32,364 bases of DNA from Candidatus Cryptobacteroides gallistercoris (GCA_017694835.1 JADIMJ010000035.1:1-32364); one strand, 5' to 3'; shown: positions 8,301 through 19,540, numbered from the stretch's first letter. Notes: generated from the letters alone by a model not told the origin. Program-made: numbers and translations.

Positions 8301-8645
8301 ATTACGGCATCATTGGTCACATCAAATGTGGCAAATGGGAAGGAAAACGCAAAGACAATGTGGCGAAATACAGGCAACAGGCCGGAAATTTTTCTTTTTC
8401 TTTCCGATTCCCAATTTTTTCGGACAGGACAAAAAAAATTTATGGTCCATGCCGGAAAAAGAAAAAAGCAGAAAAAAAGGACAGCTGTTTCAAAAAAGAA
8501 AAATTCCGGACATCAGAAACAGAAAAAGTCAACGATGCCGGACAGACACATGTCGGACGCTACAGATATTTTCCCTTACTTTGCCTCTGCCTGATGAAAG
8601 CGCGCGAAATCAAGGCGGACATAACAGAATTAAATGTATCACATT
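8301..8645. other. 345-bp divergent intergenic region with an A-rich tract
   Basis: The region lies between the zinc-ribbon gene (-) and ssb (+). From about 8430 to 8530 the plus strand is strongly purine/A-rich, with several A runs. No full TTTG-N20-TAnnTTTG promoter is visible; weak -7 lookalikes are TTACTTTG near 8577 (+) and TGTCTTTG near 8352 (-). A 50-codon lysine-rich reading frame (8442-8594, +) is present but has no coding support beyond being open. I see no RNA gene. Confidence 0.5.
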
Positions 8646-8975
8646 ATGGAACAACTGAACAGAATCGAACTGAGGGGGAATGTGGGCAATGTCCGCATCT
8701 CGGCGGTAGGCAGCAGCCAGGTCGCGAGATTCTCGCTGGCGACCAATTTCATGTACAAGACAAAGGACGGGGAGGCAGTCGTGGAGACGACATGGCACAA
8801 CATCGTGGCATGGGCAGGAAAGGGCATGCCGGACTTCAGCGCCATTGTCAAGGGAGCACCGCTATATGTGGCGGGAAGACTGCGCACTTCCCGCTTTACC
8901 GGAAACGACGGGACGGAAAAGACGGTTTATGAAGTGATTGCCTCTAAGGTTGAGGTTCCTGATGACCAGGCATGA
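8646..8975 (+). CDS. ssb: Short single-stranded DNA-binding protein
   Basis: This 109-residue OB-fold SSB binds single-stranded DNA in replication, recombination and repair. The start MEQLNRIELRGNVGNV, the ARFSLAT strand, TTWHNIVAWAGK and YVAGRLRTSRF are classic SSB blocks. The ATG at 8646 begins this conserved N-terminus; an in-frame ATG at 8634 would add four residues. The protein ends VPDDQA right after the OB-fold. The flexible linker and acidic tip (DDDIPF type) that recruit partner proteins are absent. Its last 32 bp overlap the 3' end of the convergent ArnT-like gene. It may be a specialised second SSB rather than the main replicative one. Confidence 0.92.
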   Translation: MEQLNRIELRGNVGNVRISAVGSSQVARFSLATNFMYKTKDGEAVVETTWHNIVAWAGKGMPDFSAIVKGAPLYVAGRLRTSRFTGNDGTEKTVYEVIASKVEVPDDQA

Positions 8976-10602
8976 GGTACAGGCTGTATTCACCGACCTG
9001 CACGGGATTCAGGCCCTGCAGGCGGTCATGCAGCCCTGAATCATCAGATACTGCCGAAGTCTTCACAATCAGGACATGGGAACCGAGACCAGCATCAAGG
9101 TAAGAGCCCGTATCCTTGCCGAAGTCAATGATGTCCTCATGCAGATATACATCCATATTGTCCGGACGGAACACTGAAAGCGTCACATAGACTGTTTTCC
9201 CTGGAGAGCCGGATGCCATCTCCGCAGCAGTCCTGCATACATTGCGGTACCCGATATAGTCATTGGCCTGCGGTATCACGGCTGAAACGACAGCTGCTGC
9301 AGCCAGTACCGATACTGCAAGGGAAATGACCGGCAGCTGCCATGACCTGCTTTTCAGGACCAGTATCATGCCCAGGATTCCGCCGGCAGCCAGAAGGGAC
9401 AATGCAACGAAGACATAAGGCGACCAGGCAAAGCCATATGCTTCAAGGGCAGGGACACAGCGGGTGACAAGCACTGCTATTCCTCCTGCTCCCGCCACGA
9501 CAAACACGGACGCAGGAATCATAAGCGACAGGGTATGCCATGCTCTCCAGCGGAACTTGCCGGACAGGAGCGGCAGCATATAAACCATGAACGGAAATAT
9601 CGGCAGAAGGTATATCGACAGTTTCGAGCTGAAAGCCGAGAGCATGATGAATGTACATGCCGTCACTGAAACCGACAGCCTGCGCATGCTTCTTTCCCGG
9701 AAGTTTCCGGAATCACTTATGCCGCGGGTGAATTCCGAGAAAAAGGCCAGCACAAGCAGAATTGAATACGGGGCGAGGACATACCATATCGCCACCGCAT
9801 AATACCAGAAAGGCTCCTTGTGATGGAATGCATCCACTGCCCGGTCCAGAGTCTGGTGAAACAGAAGATTCTCCAGATACTCCCTGCCTCCGTCAAACCA
9901 GACACCGGCAAACCACAGGGCGCACAGCAGGACGAGAATACCCCAGGTCTTCCATCCGAGATATTTGCCGATATCTCTGATCTTGCCTTCCCGGACAAGG
10001 AAAACGATGATGGACACTGGCGGGACCAGCAGTCCCACAGGCCCCTTGGTAAACAGGGCGAGAAAAATATACACAGGCAGAAGTATACCCTGCACCTTTC
10101 TGTTTCCCTGTCCTGTATACAGTTTATAGAACGAATGCAATGCAAGCACTATGAACATGCACATCAGCATATCCATCCTCAGGAATACGGATGTTCCCAG
10201 GAAAAGAGCCGAAGTGCCCAGCATCAGGGATGAGGCAAATCTTGTGAGGAAGTCTGGCCTGCCGGTTGTCCCTGAAGCCGATACGGCCCATCTGTCCATG
10301 ACTGTCATCATCACCGCAGCAGGGATGAACGACAGCATAGACAGAGCCGGCATGGAATGCCCGCCGAAAATCGTCTTCAGGAGCATCATGAGCCAGAAAT
10401 AGAGAGGCGGCTTGTCGGCATACGGCTCACCCTGGCTGGTGAAGGCGAAGAAATGTCCGCCGGCCAATGCCTCGTCAGTGATGTTCAGGTACCTGAGTTC
10501 ATTTGCGGGTGTGAAATCCCTCAATGCCATGAGAGGAAACAGTGTGATGAACATCAGCATTACAGCAGCTGCCGCAGGATGGTTTTCTATAAACTTCTTC
10601 AT
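8944..10602 (-). CDS. ArnT-like membrane glycosyltransferase (GT83/GT39-type)
   Basis: This 552-residue protein has many membrane spans and a periplasmic C-terminal part. The N-terminus after the first span (TPANELRYLNITDEALAGG, then GEPYADKPPLYFW) matches the first-loop signature of ArnT/PMT-type transferases, which take a sugar from undecaprenyl-phosphate-sugar and attach it to lipid A or another envelope acceptor. I place the start at the ATG at 10602 because it overlaps the LAB_N stop codon as ATGA, which suggests translational coupling; an upstream in-frame start at 10644 would add 14 hydrophilic residues. It is the last gene of a GT2 - LAB_N - ArnT operon. The acceptor and sugar cannot be read from sequence. 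The 3' end overlaps ssb. Confidence 0.85.
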   Translation of the reverse strand: MKKFIENHPAAAAVMLMFITLFPLMALRDFTPANELRYLNITDEALAGGHFFAFTSQGEPYADKPPLYFWLMMLLKTIFGGHSMPALSMLSFIPAAVMMTVMDRWAVSASGTTGRPDFLTRFASSLMLGTSALFLGTSVFLRMDMLMCMFIVLALHSFYKLYTGQGNRKVQGILLPVYIFLALFTKGPVGLLVPPVSIIVFLVREGKIRDIGKYLGWKTWGILVLLCALWFAGVWFDGGREYLENLLFHQTLDRAVDAFHHKEPFWYYAVAIWYVLAPYSILLVLAFFSEFTRGISDSGNFRERSMRRLSVSVTACTFIMLSAFSSKLSIYLLPIFPFMVYMLPLLSGKFRWRAWHTLSLMIPASVFVVAGAGGIAVLVTRCVPALEAYGFAWSPYVFVALSLLAAGGILGMILVLKSRSWQLPVISLAVSVLAAAAVVSAVIPQANDYIGYRNVCRTAAEMASGSPGKTVYVTLSVFRPDNMDVYLHEDIIDFGKDTGSYLDAGLGSHVLIVKTSAVSDDSGLHDRLQGLNPVQVGEYSLYLMPGHQEPQP

Positions 10603-11252
10603 TTCTGTCGTTCTGTTGTACGGGATGATTTCCTTTCGCGCCATCCGATTACAAGGTTGCGCAGATATGCCACAAATCCGAATGACTGGCCGAGTATGAG
10701 CACAGGGTCATGCCTGAATACGCCGTATGCGATTATGAGCCCCGACCCGACAAGGCTTATTATCCAGAATCCGGCCGGAAGCAGGGACTCATGCCTGCGG
10801 TAGGAATATACCCACTGGTACATGAATCTCAAGGTAAATATTATCTGCCCTGCGGACCCGAACAGCACCAGGGAAAACGGGACATTCTCGTTGCGGAAGA
10901 ATTCATCGGCGAAAGCCCCGGCGTCTTTCAGCATGAATGCGGCTGCGACAAGCGGAGTCACCGCCAGGATTATTTTCAGCACGAGAGGAAGTTTCCCCCA
11001 TATGCCCTTGTTCTTCAGATTCCACAGATATATATAATACGAAATGAACTGCCCGAGGATGATTGAAAAATCATCCCTCAGCCAGCCGTAGAGGCAGAAC
11101 AGCCATGAGCCGGCGACACTGAACACCCAATATGAGGCGGGAGACCCCACATGCCGGCTTTTTTCCGCCTTGATCCATTGGAAAAGAGTGCGTGCCGAGA
11201 AAAATATCTGGGCAGCAAATCCTATGACATATATGAATGCAGGATAATCCAT
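10599..11252 (-). CDS. Duplicated LAB_N (lipid-A-disaccharide synthase N-terminal domain) membrane protein
   Basis: This 217-residue protein consists of two copies of the small membrane domain first named from the N-terminus of some LpxB proteins (LAB_N). The internal duplication is visible: residues ~11-80 and ~128-200 share the pattern G-x-A-x-Q-I-x-F, R-x-x-x-Q-W, W-x-x-S-x-x-G-S, Y-G-x-x-R-x-D, I-L-G-Q and N-L. Each half has about three hydrophobic segments, so six or seven spans in total. There is no catalytic LpxB part, so the gene is not lpxB. It starts 22 nt after the GT2 stop and overlaps the ArnT-like start by 4 nt, which places it in a lipid-linked sugar pathway. A flipping or scaffolding role is an inference. 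Confidence 0.85.
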   Translation of the reverse strand: MDYPAFIYVIGFAAQIFFSARTLFQWIKAEKSRHVGSPASYWVFSVAGSWLFCLYGWLRDDFSIILGQFISYYIYLWNLKNKGIWGKLPLVLKIILAVTPLVAAAFMLKDAGAFADEFFRNENVPFSLVLFGSAGQIIFTLRFMYQWVYSYRRHESLLPAGFWIISLVGSGLIIAYGVFRHDPVLILGQSFGFVAYLRNLVIGWRERKSSRTTERQK

Positions 11253-11274
11253 GCCGGGAGTCCTTTGGTATCTG

Positions 11275-12024
11275 TCATTCAGCCTCCGACATCAGGTCCG
11301 TGCGGCTTACAGAATAATTTATATATCTGGATTTCATCCATCTGTATGCGAAGCAGTCGGCGAGAGGCCCCCAAAGCCTGTTCCAGAGATGGAACTTTGA
11401 CTTTCCGGCAAGCCTGTGATAATGCCTGACCGGGACCTGCCGGTACGAGCCCCCGTCCTGAAGCAGGACAAGCGCAGGAAAAAACCTGTGCATTCCCTTG
11501 AACATGGGGATGCGCCTGGCACACTCTGTCCTGAAGACCTTCAGGGGACAGCCTGTGTCGGTTGCACCGTCATGTGTCATCATGCGCCTGAAGCCATTGG
11601 CAAACCGGGACTGAAACCTTTTGAATATATTGTCATGCCTTTCCGCCCTGATTCCTGTGACCATGCTGTAGTCCCCGGCATAGGGCAGGAGAAGGGAGAA
11701 ATCTTCCGGTGAAGTCTGCATGTCCGCATCCATATAGCCCACATACTCGGATCCGGCATAGTCGAACCCTGCCTTAATCGCCGCACTCAGGCCCGCATTG
11801 GAGGCAAACCGGAGATAAAAGAAGTCATCATTCTCCGAACATGTCTTTTCAATGAGAGTCCCGGACCCGTCATCCGATCCGTCATCCACGAACAGCACAC
11901 AGGCCTTGTACGGACAGCGCGGAAGATATGAGGACAGGGCATCCGACAGACGCCGGATGTTCCCTTGCTCATTGTATACAGGAACTATAATCGTGAACCT
12001 GTATTCTGATGTATTGTTTTTCAT
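11275..12024 (-). CDS. Family 2 glycosyltransferase (polyprenyl-phosphate sugar synthase type)
   Basis: This 249-residue GT-A glycosyltransferase begins YRFTIIVPVYNEQGN, carries VDDGSDDGS for nucleotide-sugar binding and the metal-binding DADMQ, then TDTGCPLKVFR and HYHRLAGKSKF. The pattern is that of dolichyl/undecaprenyl-phosphate sugar synthases (DPM1, ArnC, GtrB). It lacks the C-terminal membrane helices of ArnC/GtrB, so it resembles the soluble DPM1 type. It probably loads a sugar onto undecaprenyl phosphate on the cytoplasmic face for the downstream LAB_N and ArnT-like proteins. I chose the ATG at 12024 (MKNNTSEYRF); a second possible ATG at 12087 lies in a 22-bp repeat and would add 21 residues without similarity to the fold. 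Confidence 0.87.
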   Translation of the reverse strand: MKNNTSEYRFTIIVPVYNEQGNIRRLSDALSSYLPRCPYKACVLFVDDGSDDGSGTLIEKTCSENDDFFYLRFASNAGLSAAIKAGFDYAGSEYVGYMDADMQTSPEDFSLLLPYAGDYSMVTGIRAERHDNIFKRFQSRFANGFRRMMTHDGATDTGCPLKVFRTECARRIPMFKGMHRFFPALVLLQDGGSYRQVPVRHYHRLAGKSKFHLWNRLWGPLADCFAYRWMKSRYINYSVSRTDLMSEAE

Positions 12025-12063
12025 TGAAGATCCCAAATTTAATTTATTGATTCCGGCTGCTTC

Positions 12064-12107
12064 ATTTAATATCAATGGATTCCCCATTTAATAATTATGG
12101 ATTCCCC
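12064..12107 (-). repeat. 22-bp tandem duplication in the GT2 leader
   Basis: Two adjacent 22-bp units (12064-12085 and 12086-12107) match at 19 of 22 positions. On the minus strand both begin GGGGAATCCAT and end ATTAAAT, with three central differences. The junction creates an in-frame upstream ATG (12087) ahead of the GT2 start at 12024. The unit length equals that at the GH13 start. Confidence 0.88.
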
Positions 12108-12162
12108 TCTACACTCAAAAAAAGGCAATATCGGACAGCATATTTCGTGCCGACAAATCAAA

Positions 12163-12194
12163 TTTGAGAGATTAAAAATTAAGATATATCTTTG
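12163..12194 (+). promoter_or_regulatory. Consensus Bacteroidota promoter of pflBA
   Basis: TTTG at 12163-12166, exactly 20 nt of spacing, then TATCTTTG at 12187-12194 fully match the major-sigma consensus TTTG-N19-21-TAnnTTTG. Transcription would start near 12201, leaving a leader of about 40 nt rich in A before the pflB ATG at 12240. Confidence 0.8.
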
Positions 12195-12239
12195 CGGCCT
12201 GAAATTTAGAGAGAAAAAAAAATAACTGACAGTTTGTTT

Positions 12240-14468
12240 ATGGAAATCAGAGAGAAATTCAAAGACGGCGCATGGAGCCGCAAAATCGATGTGTCAGATT
12301 TCGTCTACAGGAACATTACCCCTTATACCGGGGATGCGTCATTCCTGAAAGGACCGTCCGAAAGGACAAAGAAACTTTGGAACGAATGTCTCTCCGCTCT
12401 TGATGAAGAGAGGAAGAACAACGGCATACGGTCAATTGATGCTAAGACAATCTCCACCATCACCTCCCACAAGGCAGGGTACATTGACAGGGAGAACGAG
12501 CTCATCGTCGGACTTCAGACAGATGAACTGCTCAAGAGGGCCATCAAGCCTTTCGGAGGCTACAAGGTGGTTGAAAAAGCCTGCAGGGAAAACGGCGTGG
12601 AACTTGACCCTAAGGTAAAGGAAATCTTCACCCACTACCGCAAGACCCACAATGACGGAGTATTTGACGTATACACCGAAGAAATCAGGAAGTACAGGTC
12701 CCTTGGATTCCTTACAGGTCTGCCTGACAACTATTCGAGAGGCCGTATAATCGGAGACTACCGCAGGCTTGCCCTCTATGGCGCAGACAGGCTCATTGAG
12801 GCCAAGAAAGAGGACCTGCACAATCTCACAGGCCCGATGACAGACGCCACGATACGGCTGAGGGAAGAAGTTTCCGAGCAGATCAGGGCCCTCAATGAAA
12901 TCAAAGTCATGGGCTCATTCTATGACCTTGACCTTTCAAGGCCGGCAATGAATGCACACGAGGCTGTACAGTGGGTATATATGGCCTACCTCGCCGCCGT
13001 CAAGGAACAGGACGGGGCAGCGATGTCCCTCGGCAATGTGTCTTCATTCCTTGACATATACATCCAGTACGACCTTGACCACGGGGTCATCGATGAAAGC
13101 TTCGCCCAGGAGCTCATCGACCAGTTCGTGATGAAGCTCAGGATGGTAAGACACCTGAGGATGCAGTCTTACAACGAAATATTCGCAGGAGACCCGACCT
13201 GGGTGACCGAATCCATCGGAGGCCGCTTCAACGACGGCAAGGTGAAGGTGACAAAGACTTCATTCCGCTTCCTGCAGACCCTGTACAACCTCGGGCCTGC
13301 TCCCGAGCCTAACATGACCGTGCTCTGGAGCCCGGACCTTCCGGAAGGATTCAAGGAATTCTGCGCCAAGGTGTCAGTGGACACAAGCTCCATCCAGTAT
13401 GAGAACGATGACCTCATGCGCCATGTGCGCAGCTGCGACGACTACGGCATCGCCTGCTGCGTGTCATACCAGGCCATCGGAAAGGCCATCCAGTTCTTCG
13501 GTGCCCGCGCCAACCTCGCCAAGGCCCTTCTGCTCGCCATCAACGGCGGACGCTGCGAGAACACCGGCACACTGATGGTCGAGGGAATCGAGCCGCTCAA
13601 GAGCGATGTGCTTGACTTTGAAGAAGTCATCAACAACTACAAGAAAGTGCTGCATGAAGTGGCAAGGGTCTACAACGAGGCCATGAACATCATCCACTAC
13701 ATGCATGACAAATACGACTATGAGCGCTCACAGATGGCGTTCATAGACACCAATCCTGAAATCAACCTCGCATACGGCGTGGCAGGACTCTCCATTGCGG
13801 TGGATTCCCTTTCCGCAATCAAATATGCGAAAGTGACTGCGCACCGCAATGCCGACGGCCTCACTGACGGCTTCGACATCCAGGGAGAATACCCTTGCTT
13901 CGGGAACGACGACGACAAGGTGGACTCACTGGCCGTGGACCTCGTGCATTTCTTCAGCAAGGAGCTCAGCAAGCTTCCGGTCTACAAGAATGCCATGCCG
14001 ACGCTGTCGCTTCTCACAATCACTTCAAATGTGATGTACGGAAAGAAGACAGGGGCAACGCCGGACGGAAGGGCGAAAGGAGTCGCATTCGCTCCGGGTG
14101 CCAACCCGATGCACGGCCGCGACTGCCATGGCGCCATCGCCTCGCTCAGCTCAGTGGCCAAGCTTGACTACCATGATGCAATGGACGGTATCAGCAACAC
14201 TTTCTCAATCGTGCCGAAATCTCTCGGACCGACCGGCGAAGAGCGCATTGAGAATCTTGTGACCATGATGGACGGATACTTCTCCAAGGGTGCGCATCAC
14301 CTGAATGTCAATGTGCTCAACAGGGAAATGCTGGAAGACGCGATGGAGCATCCGGAAAACTACCCGCAGCTTACCATCAGGGTATCCGGATATGCGGTGA
14401 ACTTCACGAAACTGAGCAGGGAGCATCAGCTGGAAGTCATTGCCCGCACTTTCCACCAGTCCATGTAA
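12240..14468 (+). CDS. pflB: Pyruvate formate-lyase (formate C-acetyltransferase)
   Basis: This 742-residue glycyl-radical enzyme converts pyruvate and CoA to acetyl-CoA and formate under anaerobic conditions. The paired active-site cysteines C406-C407 lie in [12 protein letters not shown], and the radical-bearing G717 lies in RVSGYAVNF near the C-terminus. The N-terminal region ([28 protein letters not shown]) and WTEG-like equivalents are standard, and the length matches true PFL rather than shorter diol-dehydratase relatives. Translation is placed at the ATG at 12240; a TTG two codons upstream is less likely. It has a full promoter and is followed 21 nt later by its activase gene. The oxygen-sensitive radical implies an anaerobic lifestyle. 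Confidence 0.97.
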   Translation: MEIREKFKDGAWSRKIDVSDFVYRNITPYTGDASFLKGPSERTKKLWNECLSALDEERKNNGIRSIDAKTISTITSHKAGYIDRENELIVGLQTDELLKRAIKPFGGYKVVEKACRENGVELDPKVKEIFTHYRKTHNDGVFDVYTEEIRKYRSLGFLTGLPDNYSRGRIIGDYRRLALYGADRLIEAKKEDLHNLTGPMTDATIRLREEVSEQIRALNEIKVMGSFYDLDLSRPAMNAHEAVQWVYMAYLAAVKEQDGAAMSLGNVSSFLDIYIQYDLDHGVIDESFAQELIDQFVMKLRMVRHLRMQSYNEIFAGDPTWVTESIGGRFNDGKVKVTKTSFRFLQTLYNLGPAPEPNMTVLWSPDLPEGFKEFCAKVSVDTSSIQYENDDLMRHVRSCDDYGIACCVSYQAIGKAIQFFGARANLAKALLLAINGGRCENTGTLMVEGIEPLKSDVLDFEEVINNYKKVLHEVARVYNEAMNIIHYMHDKYDYERSQMAFIDTNPEINLAYGVAGLSIAVDSLSAIKYAKVTAHRNADGLTDGFDIQGEYPCFGNDDDKVDSLAVDLVHFFSKELSKLPVYKNAMPTLSLLTITSNVMYGKKTGATPDGRAKGVAFAPGANPMHGRDCHGAIASLSSVAKLDYHDAMDGISNTFSIVPKSLGPTGEERIENLVTMMDGYFSKGAHHLNVNVLNREMLEDAMEHPENYPQLTIRVSGYAVNFTKLSREHQLEVIARTFHQSM

Positions 14469-14489
14469 TCGGACAATTCACGGAATTTC

Positions 14490-15263
14490 ATGACAGACAT
14501 GACTCTTAAGGTTCATTCATACGAATCAATGGGAACATACGACGGGCCGGGGCTCCGGCTCGTCGTTTTTCTTCAGGGCTGCCCGTTCAGATGCCTTTAT
14601 TGCGCCAATCCCGATACCATCCCATATGAGGGAGGGACAGAGACCGACATAGATGGAATCCTTCAGATGGCAGTCAGGCAGAAGCCTTTCTTCGGGAAAC
14701 GCGGAGGAGTGACATTCTCGGGCGGAGAACCGACGGTGCAGGCCGGAGCCCTTGTGCCGCTCGTGAAACAGCTGCATGAGAACGGAATAAATGTATGCCT
14801 GGACACCAACGGAGGCGTGTGGAACAGTGATGTCGAGGAACTGTTCTCTCTCTCAGACCTCGTATTGCTTGATGTCAAGGAGTTCAACCCAGCAAGGCAC
14901 CTGTCACTTACCGGCCGGAGCAATGAACAGACACTCCGCACTGCAGCCTGGCTGGAGGAACATGGGAAACCTTTCTGGCTCAGGTATGTGCTCGTACCGG
15001 GATACAGTGATTCCGAAGAAGACATCAGGGCTCTCGGGGAGCATTTCGGGAAGAAACCGGCACAGGACGGCGGTACACCCGAATCCGGATACAGAATGCT
15101 ACAGAGAGTGGACATCCTCCCCTACCATACACTCGGTGTCAACAAATACGGGGCCCTCGGGCAGGAGTACAAGCTCAAGGATGTGCCGCTCAACACAAAG
15201 GAACAGCTTGCCCGCGCAGAATCACTCTTCAGGGAATACTTTGACTGCGTGATCCCGGGATAG
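14490..15263 (+). CDS. pflA: Pyruvate formate-lyase-activating enzyme (radical SAM)
   Basis: This 257-residue radical SAM protein installs the glycyl radical on PflB using S-adenosylmethionine and a 4Fe-4S cluster. The cluster ligands are C31, C35 and C38 in GCPFRCLYC, and the SAM-binding TFSGGEPTVQ follows near residue 75. The C-terminal DILPYHTLGVNKY segment is typical of PflA. The ATG at 14490 lies 21 nt after the pflB stop, so the two genes form an operon under the promoter at 12163. An inverted repeat just downstream separates it from the convergent alpha-glucan operon. Confidence 0.96.
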   Translation: MTDMTLKVHSYESMGTYDGPGLRLVVFLQGCPFRCLYCANPDTIPYEGGTETDIDGILQMAVRQKPFFGKRGGVTFSGGEPTVQAGALVPLVKQLHENGINVCLDTNGGVWNSDVEELFSLSDLVLLDVKEFNPARHLSLTGRSNEQTLRTAAWLEEHGKPFWLRYVLVPGYSDSEEDIRALGEHFGKKPAQDGGTPESGYRMLQRVDILPYHTLGVNKYGALGQEYKLKDVPLNTKEQLARAESLFREYFDCVIPG

Positions 15264-15273
15264 TCAGTGCGTT

Positions 15274-15305
15274 GTCCAGGGACAGTCTCTGTATAGTCCC
15301 TGGAC
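15274..15305. terminator. Inverted repeat between convergent pflA and GH97 genes
   Basis: GTCCAGGGAC (15274-15283) and GTCCCTGGAC (15296-15305) form a perfect 10-bp stem with a 12-nt loop. TGCGTTG (15268-15274) and CAACGCA (15336-15342) could extend a larger fold. There is no T tract on either side, so it may be a weak bidirectional terminator or a 3'-end protecting hairpin. The two arms are also near-direct repeats with a 22-bp period (GTCC..GGACAGTC). Confidence 0.5.
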
Positions 15306-15370
15306 AGTCAGATTCTGCCCATTGCATCGGCTGCCCAACGCATGTACATGGCGGCCAGTACTACATATGA

Positions 15371-17614
<2,244 letters not shown>

Positions 17615-17647
17615 TCAGGAAATATATTTTTTCATTTTCCGCCGCAG

Positions 17648-19540
17648 CTATTTCACAGGCCGCCTCTTATATTCGACGACCAGCACCTGCCTCGGCCCAA
17701 CGACAGTGGAATCCGAGATCTCCGCAGGCTCGCCCGTCAATACATTGCGTCCGTCATGCAGGCCCGCCGCTATCTCCGAATAATGTGACCACGGAATCTT
17801 TTTCTTTCCGCGGGAATTGTTGATGAACACGAAGACGGCGTCGGTGGCATCATAGCGGAAATAGGCGTAAGTGTTGTCCCTTGACAGGAAATGCATGGTC
17901 TTTCCTCTGTGGATGACAGGCTTGTTCTTTCTCCAGCGGAAAAGATGCCTTGTAAAGTCATGGAGGGCTGCAATCTGCCCCTCTGGAACCGGCTTGCCGT
18001 CAGTGCCGGCCCCGGCTGCGGCACGGCCTTCGGGAGAAAAGAAATCCTGTTCATCCCCAGGCCATCCTCCCGGAAAGTCCACGCGGATACCTCCGTGCCC
18101 CTTGGACCTGTCCCTTGACACAAACATCATCTCATCCCCGTAGAGGAGCTGCGGTATTCCGCGCATGGTAGCCATCATGGCCATCACTATCTTATGCCTG
18201 TCGGCATTGCGTTTCAGCACATCCCCTATGCGGTCTGTGTCATGGTTGCCGGGGAAAATCATCATCTTCGACAGGTCATGATACACAAAGTCATGCGACA
18301 GGCAGTCATAGACCCGGGTCATTCCTTCTCCCCACGCACGGGAATCGGTCGGGACTCCAGCGCGGACGGCATCATGGAGAGGAAAATCCATTATCGACGG
18401 CAGGTGTGAATCAAAGCCGTCTCTGTTGGGATTGCCGCCCTGCCAGTACGCCAGCTGAGGTATTGATGCAGTCCAGCATTCGCCCACTATGTTGAAATCC
18501 GGATACTCACTGAGGACTGCCGCACACCATCCGCTCATGGGACCTTTCTCATTGTAAGGATAGGTGTCCACCCTGAGGCCGTCAAGACCTGCATACTCTA
18601 TCCACCACACTGCCCATTGCTTGAAATAGTTGAGGACATACGGATTGTCAAGGTTCATGTCAGGCATGGACGGGACGAACCAGCCGCTTTCCTGGATATC
18701 CAGGTCATACTCCGAAGCATTCGGGTCCATATTGACCGAGAAGCAGTTGGATGTGCCGGTATATTCCGGGAACCCGTGTATCCAGTCTTTGAACGGAAGG
18801 TCCTCCATCCACCAGTGGGCGGCCCCGCAATGGTTTGTGACTATGTCCATTATGACCTTCAGTCCGTGTGCATGTGCCTTGTCCACAAACTCACGGTAAA
18901 GCTCATTCGTGCCGAAGCGGGGGTCGATTCTGTAATAGTCCGAGCAGGCATAGCCGTGGTATGAGCCCGCAGGCTCATTGTCCAGCAGCACAGGCGTGCA
19001 CCATATGGCCGTAGCCCCGAGGTCGGAGATATAGTCAAGGTGATTGATTATTCCCTGCAGGTCACCGCCATGGCGGCCGAAAAATCCGCTGCGGTCAGCC
19101 TTCTCGGCTGTATCCGGAGTGGAGTCGTTGGACGAGTCACCATTGGCAAATCTGTCCGGCATGATGAGGTATATCATATCGGCCGTCGTGAAACTCCCCC
19201 GCAGAGCCGAGTCTTCAGCCCTCCGGGCAATCTCATACGGATATCTGAAACTCTCACCGTCTTTCGTGAACACCAGCCGGTAAGTTCCCGGCAGGGCATC
19301 CGGAGCGACATCCACATCCACGAAAAGATAATTCGGGCTGTCCGCCCTGTGGACTGCCGTCACTTTCACTCCGCAGCCCCCGTCAGGACAAAGAGGACCG
19401 GACTGCAGAGCGGAGTCCGGCTCAATGCGGACATCGCACAAAGCAATGTCCTTGCCGTTGACAAGCAGCTGCAGCGGGGTCTTCATCCCGACCCACCAGG
19501 AAAGAGGTTCCACCCTTGATATATAGTCAAATCCCTCCAT
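17648..19540 (-). CDS. GH13 alpha-amylase/neopullulanase, SusA-like, without signal peptide
   Basis: This 630-residue enzyme of the cyclomaltodextrinase/neopullulanase type cleaves alpha-glucans. An N-terminal beta domain (residues ~6-110, beginning RVEPLSWWVGMK) precedes the catalytic barrel, with nucleophile D325 (GLRVDTYPYN), acid/base E354 (IVGECWTAS) and D434 (GNHDTD); a short C-terminal beta domain follows. SusA-type proteins normally carry a secretion signal before the first beta domain. Here the coding sequence begins only nine residues before RVEP, and no hydrophobic signal can be encoded between it and the malQ stop. The start is placed at the ATG at 19540, in the second copy of an exact 22-bp tandem duplication. 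An upstream TTG at 19552 adds four residues. It is either cytoplasmic or a truncated periplasmic enzyme. Confidence 0.9.
   Translation of the reverse strand: MEGFDYISRVEPLSWWVGMKTPLQLLVNGKDIALCDVRIEPDSALQSGPLCPDGGCGVKVTAVHRADSPNYLFVDVDVAPDALPGTYRLVFTKDGESFRYPYEIARRAEDSALRGSFTTADMIYLIMPDRFANGDSSNDSTPDTAEKADRSGFFGRHGGDLQGIINHLDYISDLGATAIWCTPVLLDNEPAGSYHGYACSDYYRIDPRFGTNELYREFVDKAHAHGLKVIMDIVTNHCGAAHWWMEDLPFKDWIHGFPEYTGTSNCFSVNMDPNASEYDLDIQESGWFVPSMPDMNLDNPYVLNYFKQWAVWWIEYAGLDGLRVDTYPYNEKGPMSGWCAAVLSEYPDFNIVGECWTASIPQLAYWQGGNPNRDGFDSHLPSIMDFPLHDAVRAGVPTDSRAWGEGMTRVYDCLSHDFVYHDLSKMMIFPGNHDTDRIGDVLKRNADRHKIVMAMMATMRGIPQLLYGDEMMFVSRDRSKGHGGIRVDFPGGWPGDEQDFFSPEGRAAAGAGTDGKPVPEGQIAALHDFTRHLFRWRKNKPVIHRGKTMHFLSRDNTYAYFRYDATDAVFVFINNSRGKKKIPWSHYSEIAAGLHDGRNVLTGEPAEISDSTVVGPRQVLVVEYKRRPVK

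Noticed and set aside
8301..8645. Structured RNA gene in the ssb upstream region
   Set aside because: The stretch is low-complexity and A-rich with no long stems and no match to RNA families I know.
10599..11252. lpxB (lipid-A-disaccharide synthase)
   Set aside because: Only the small membrane LAB_N domain is present, twice; the catalytic glycosyltransferase domain is absent.
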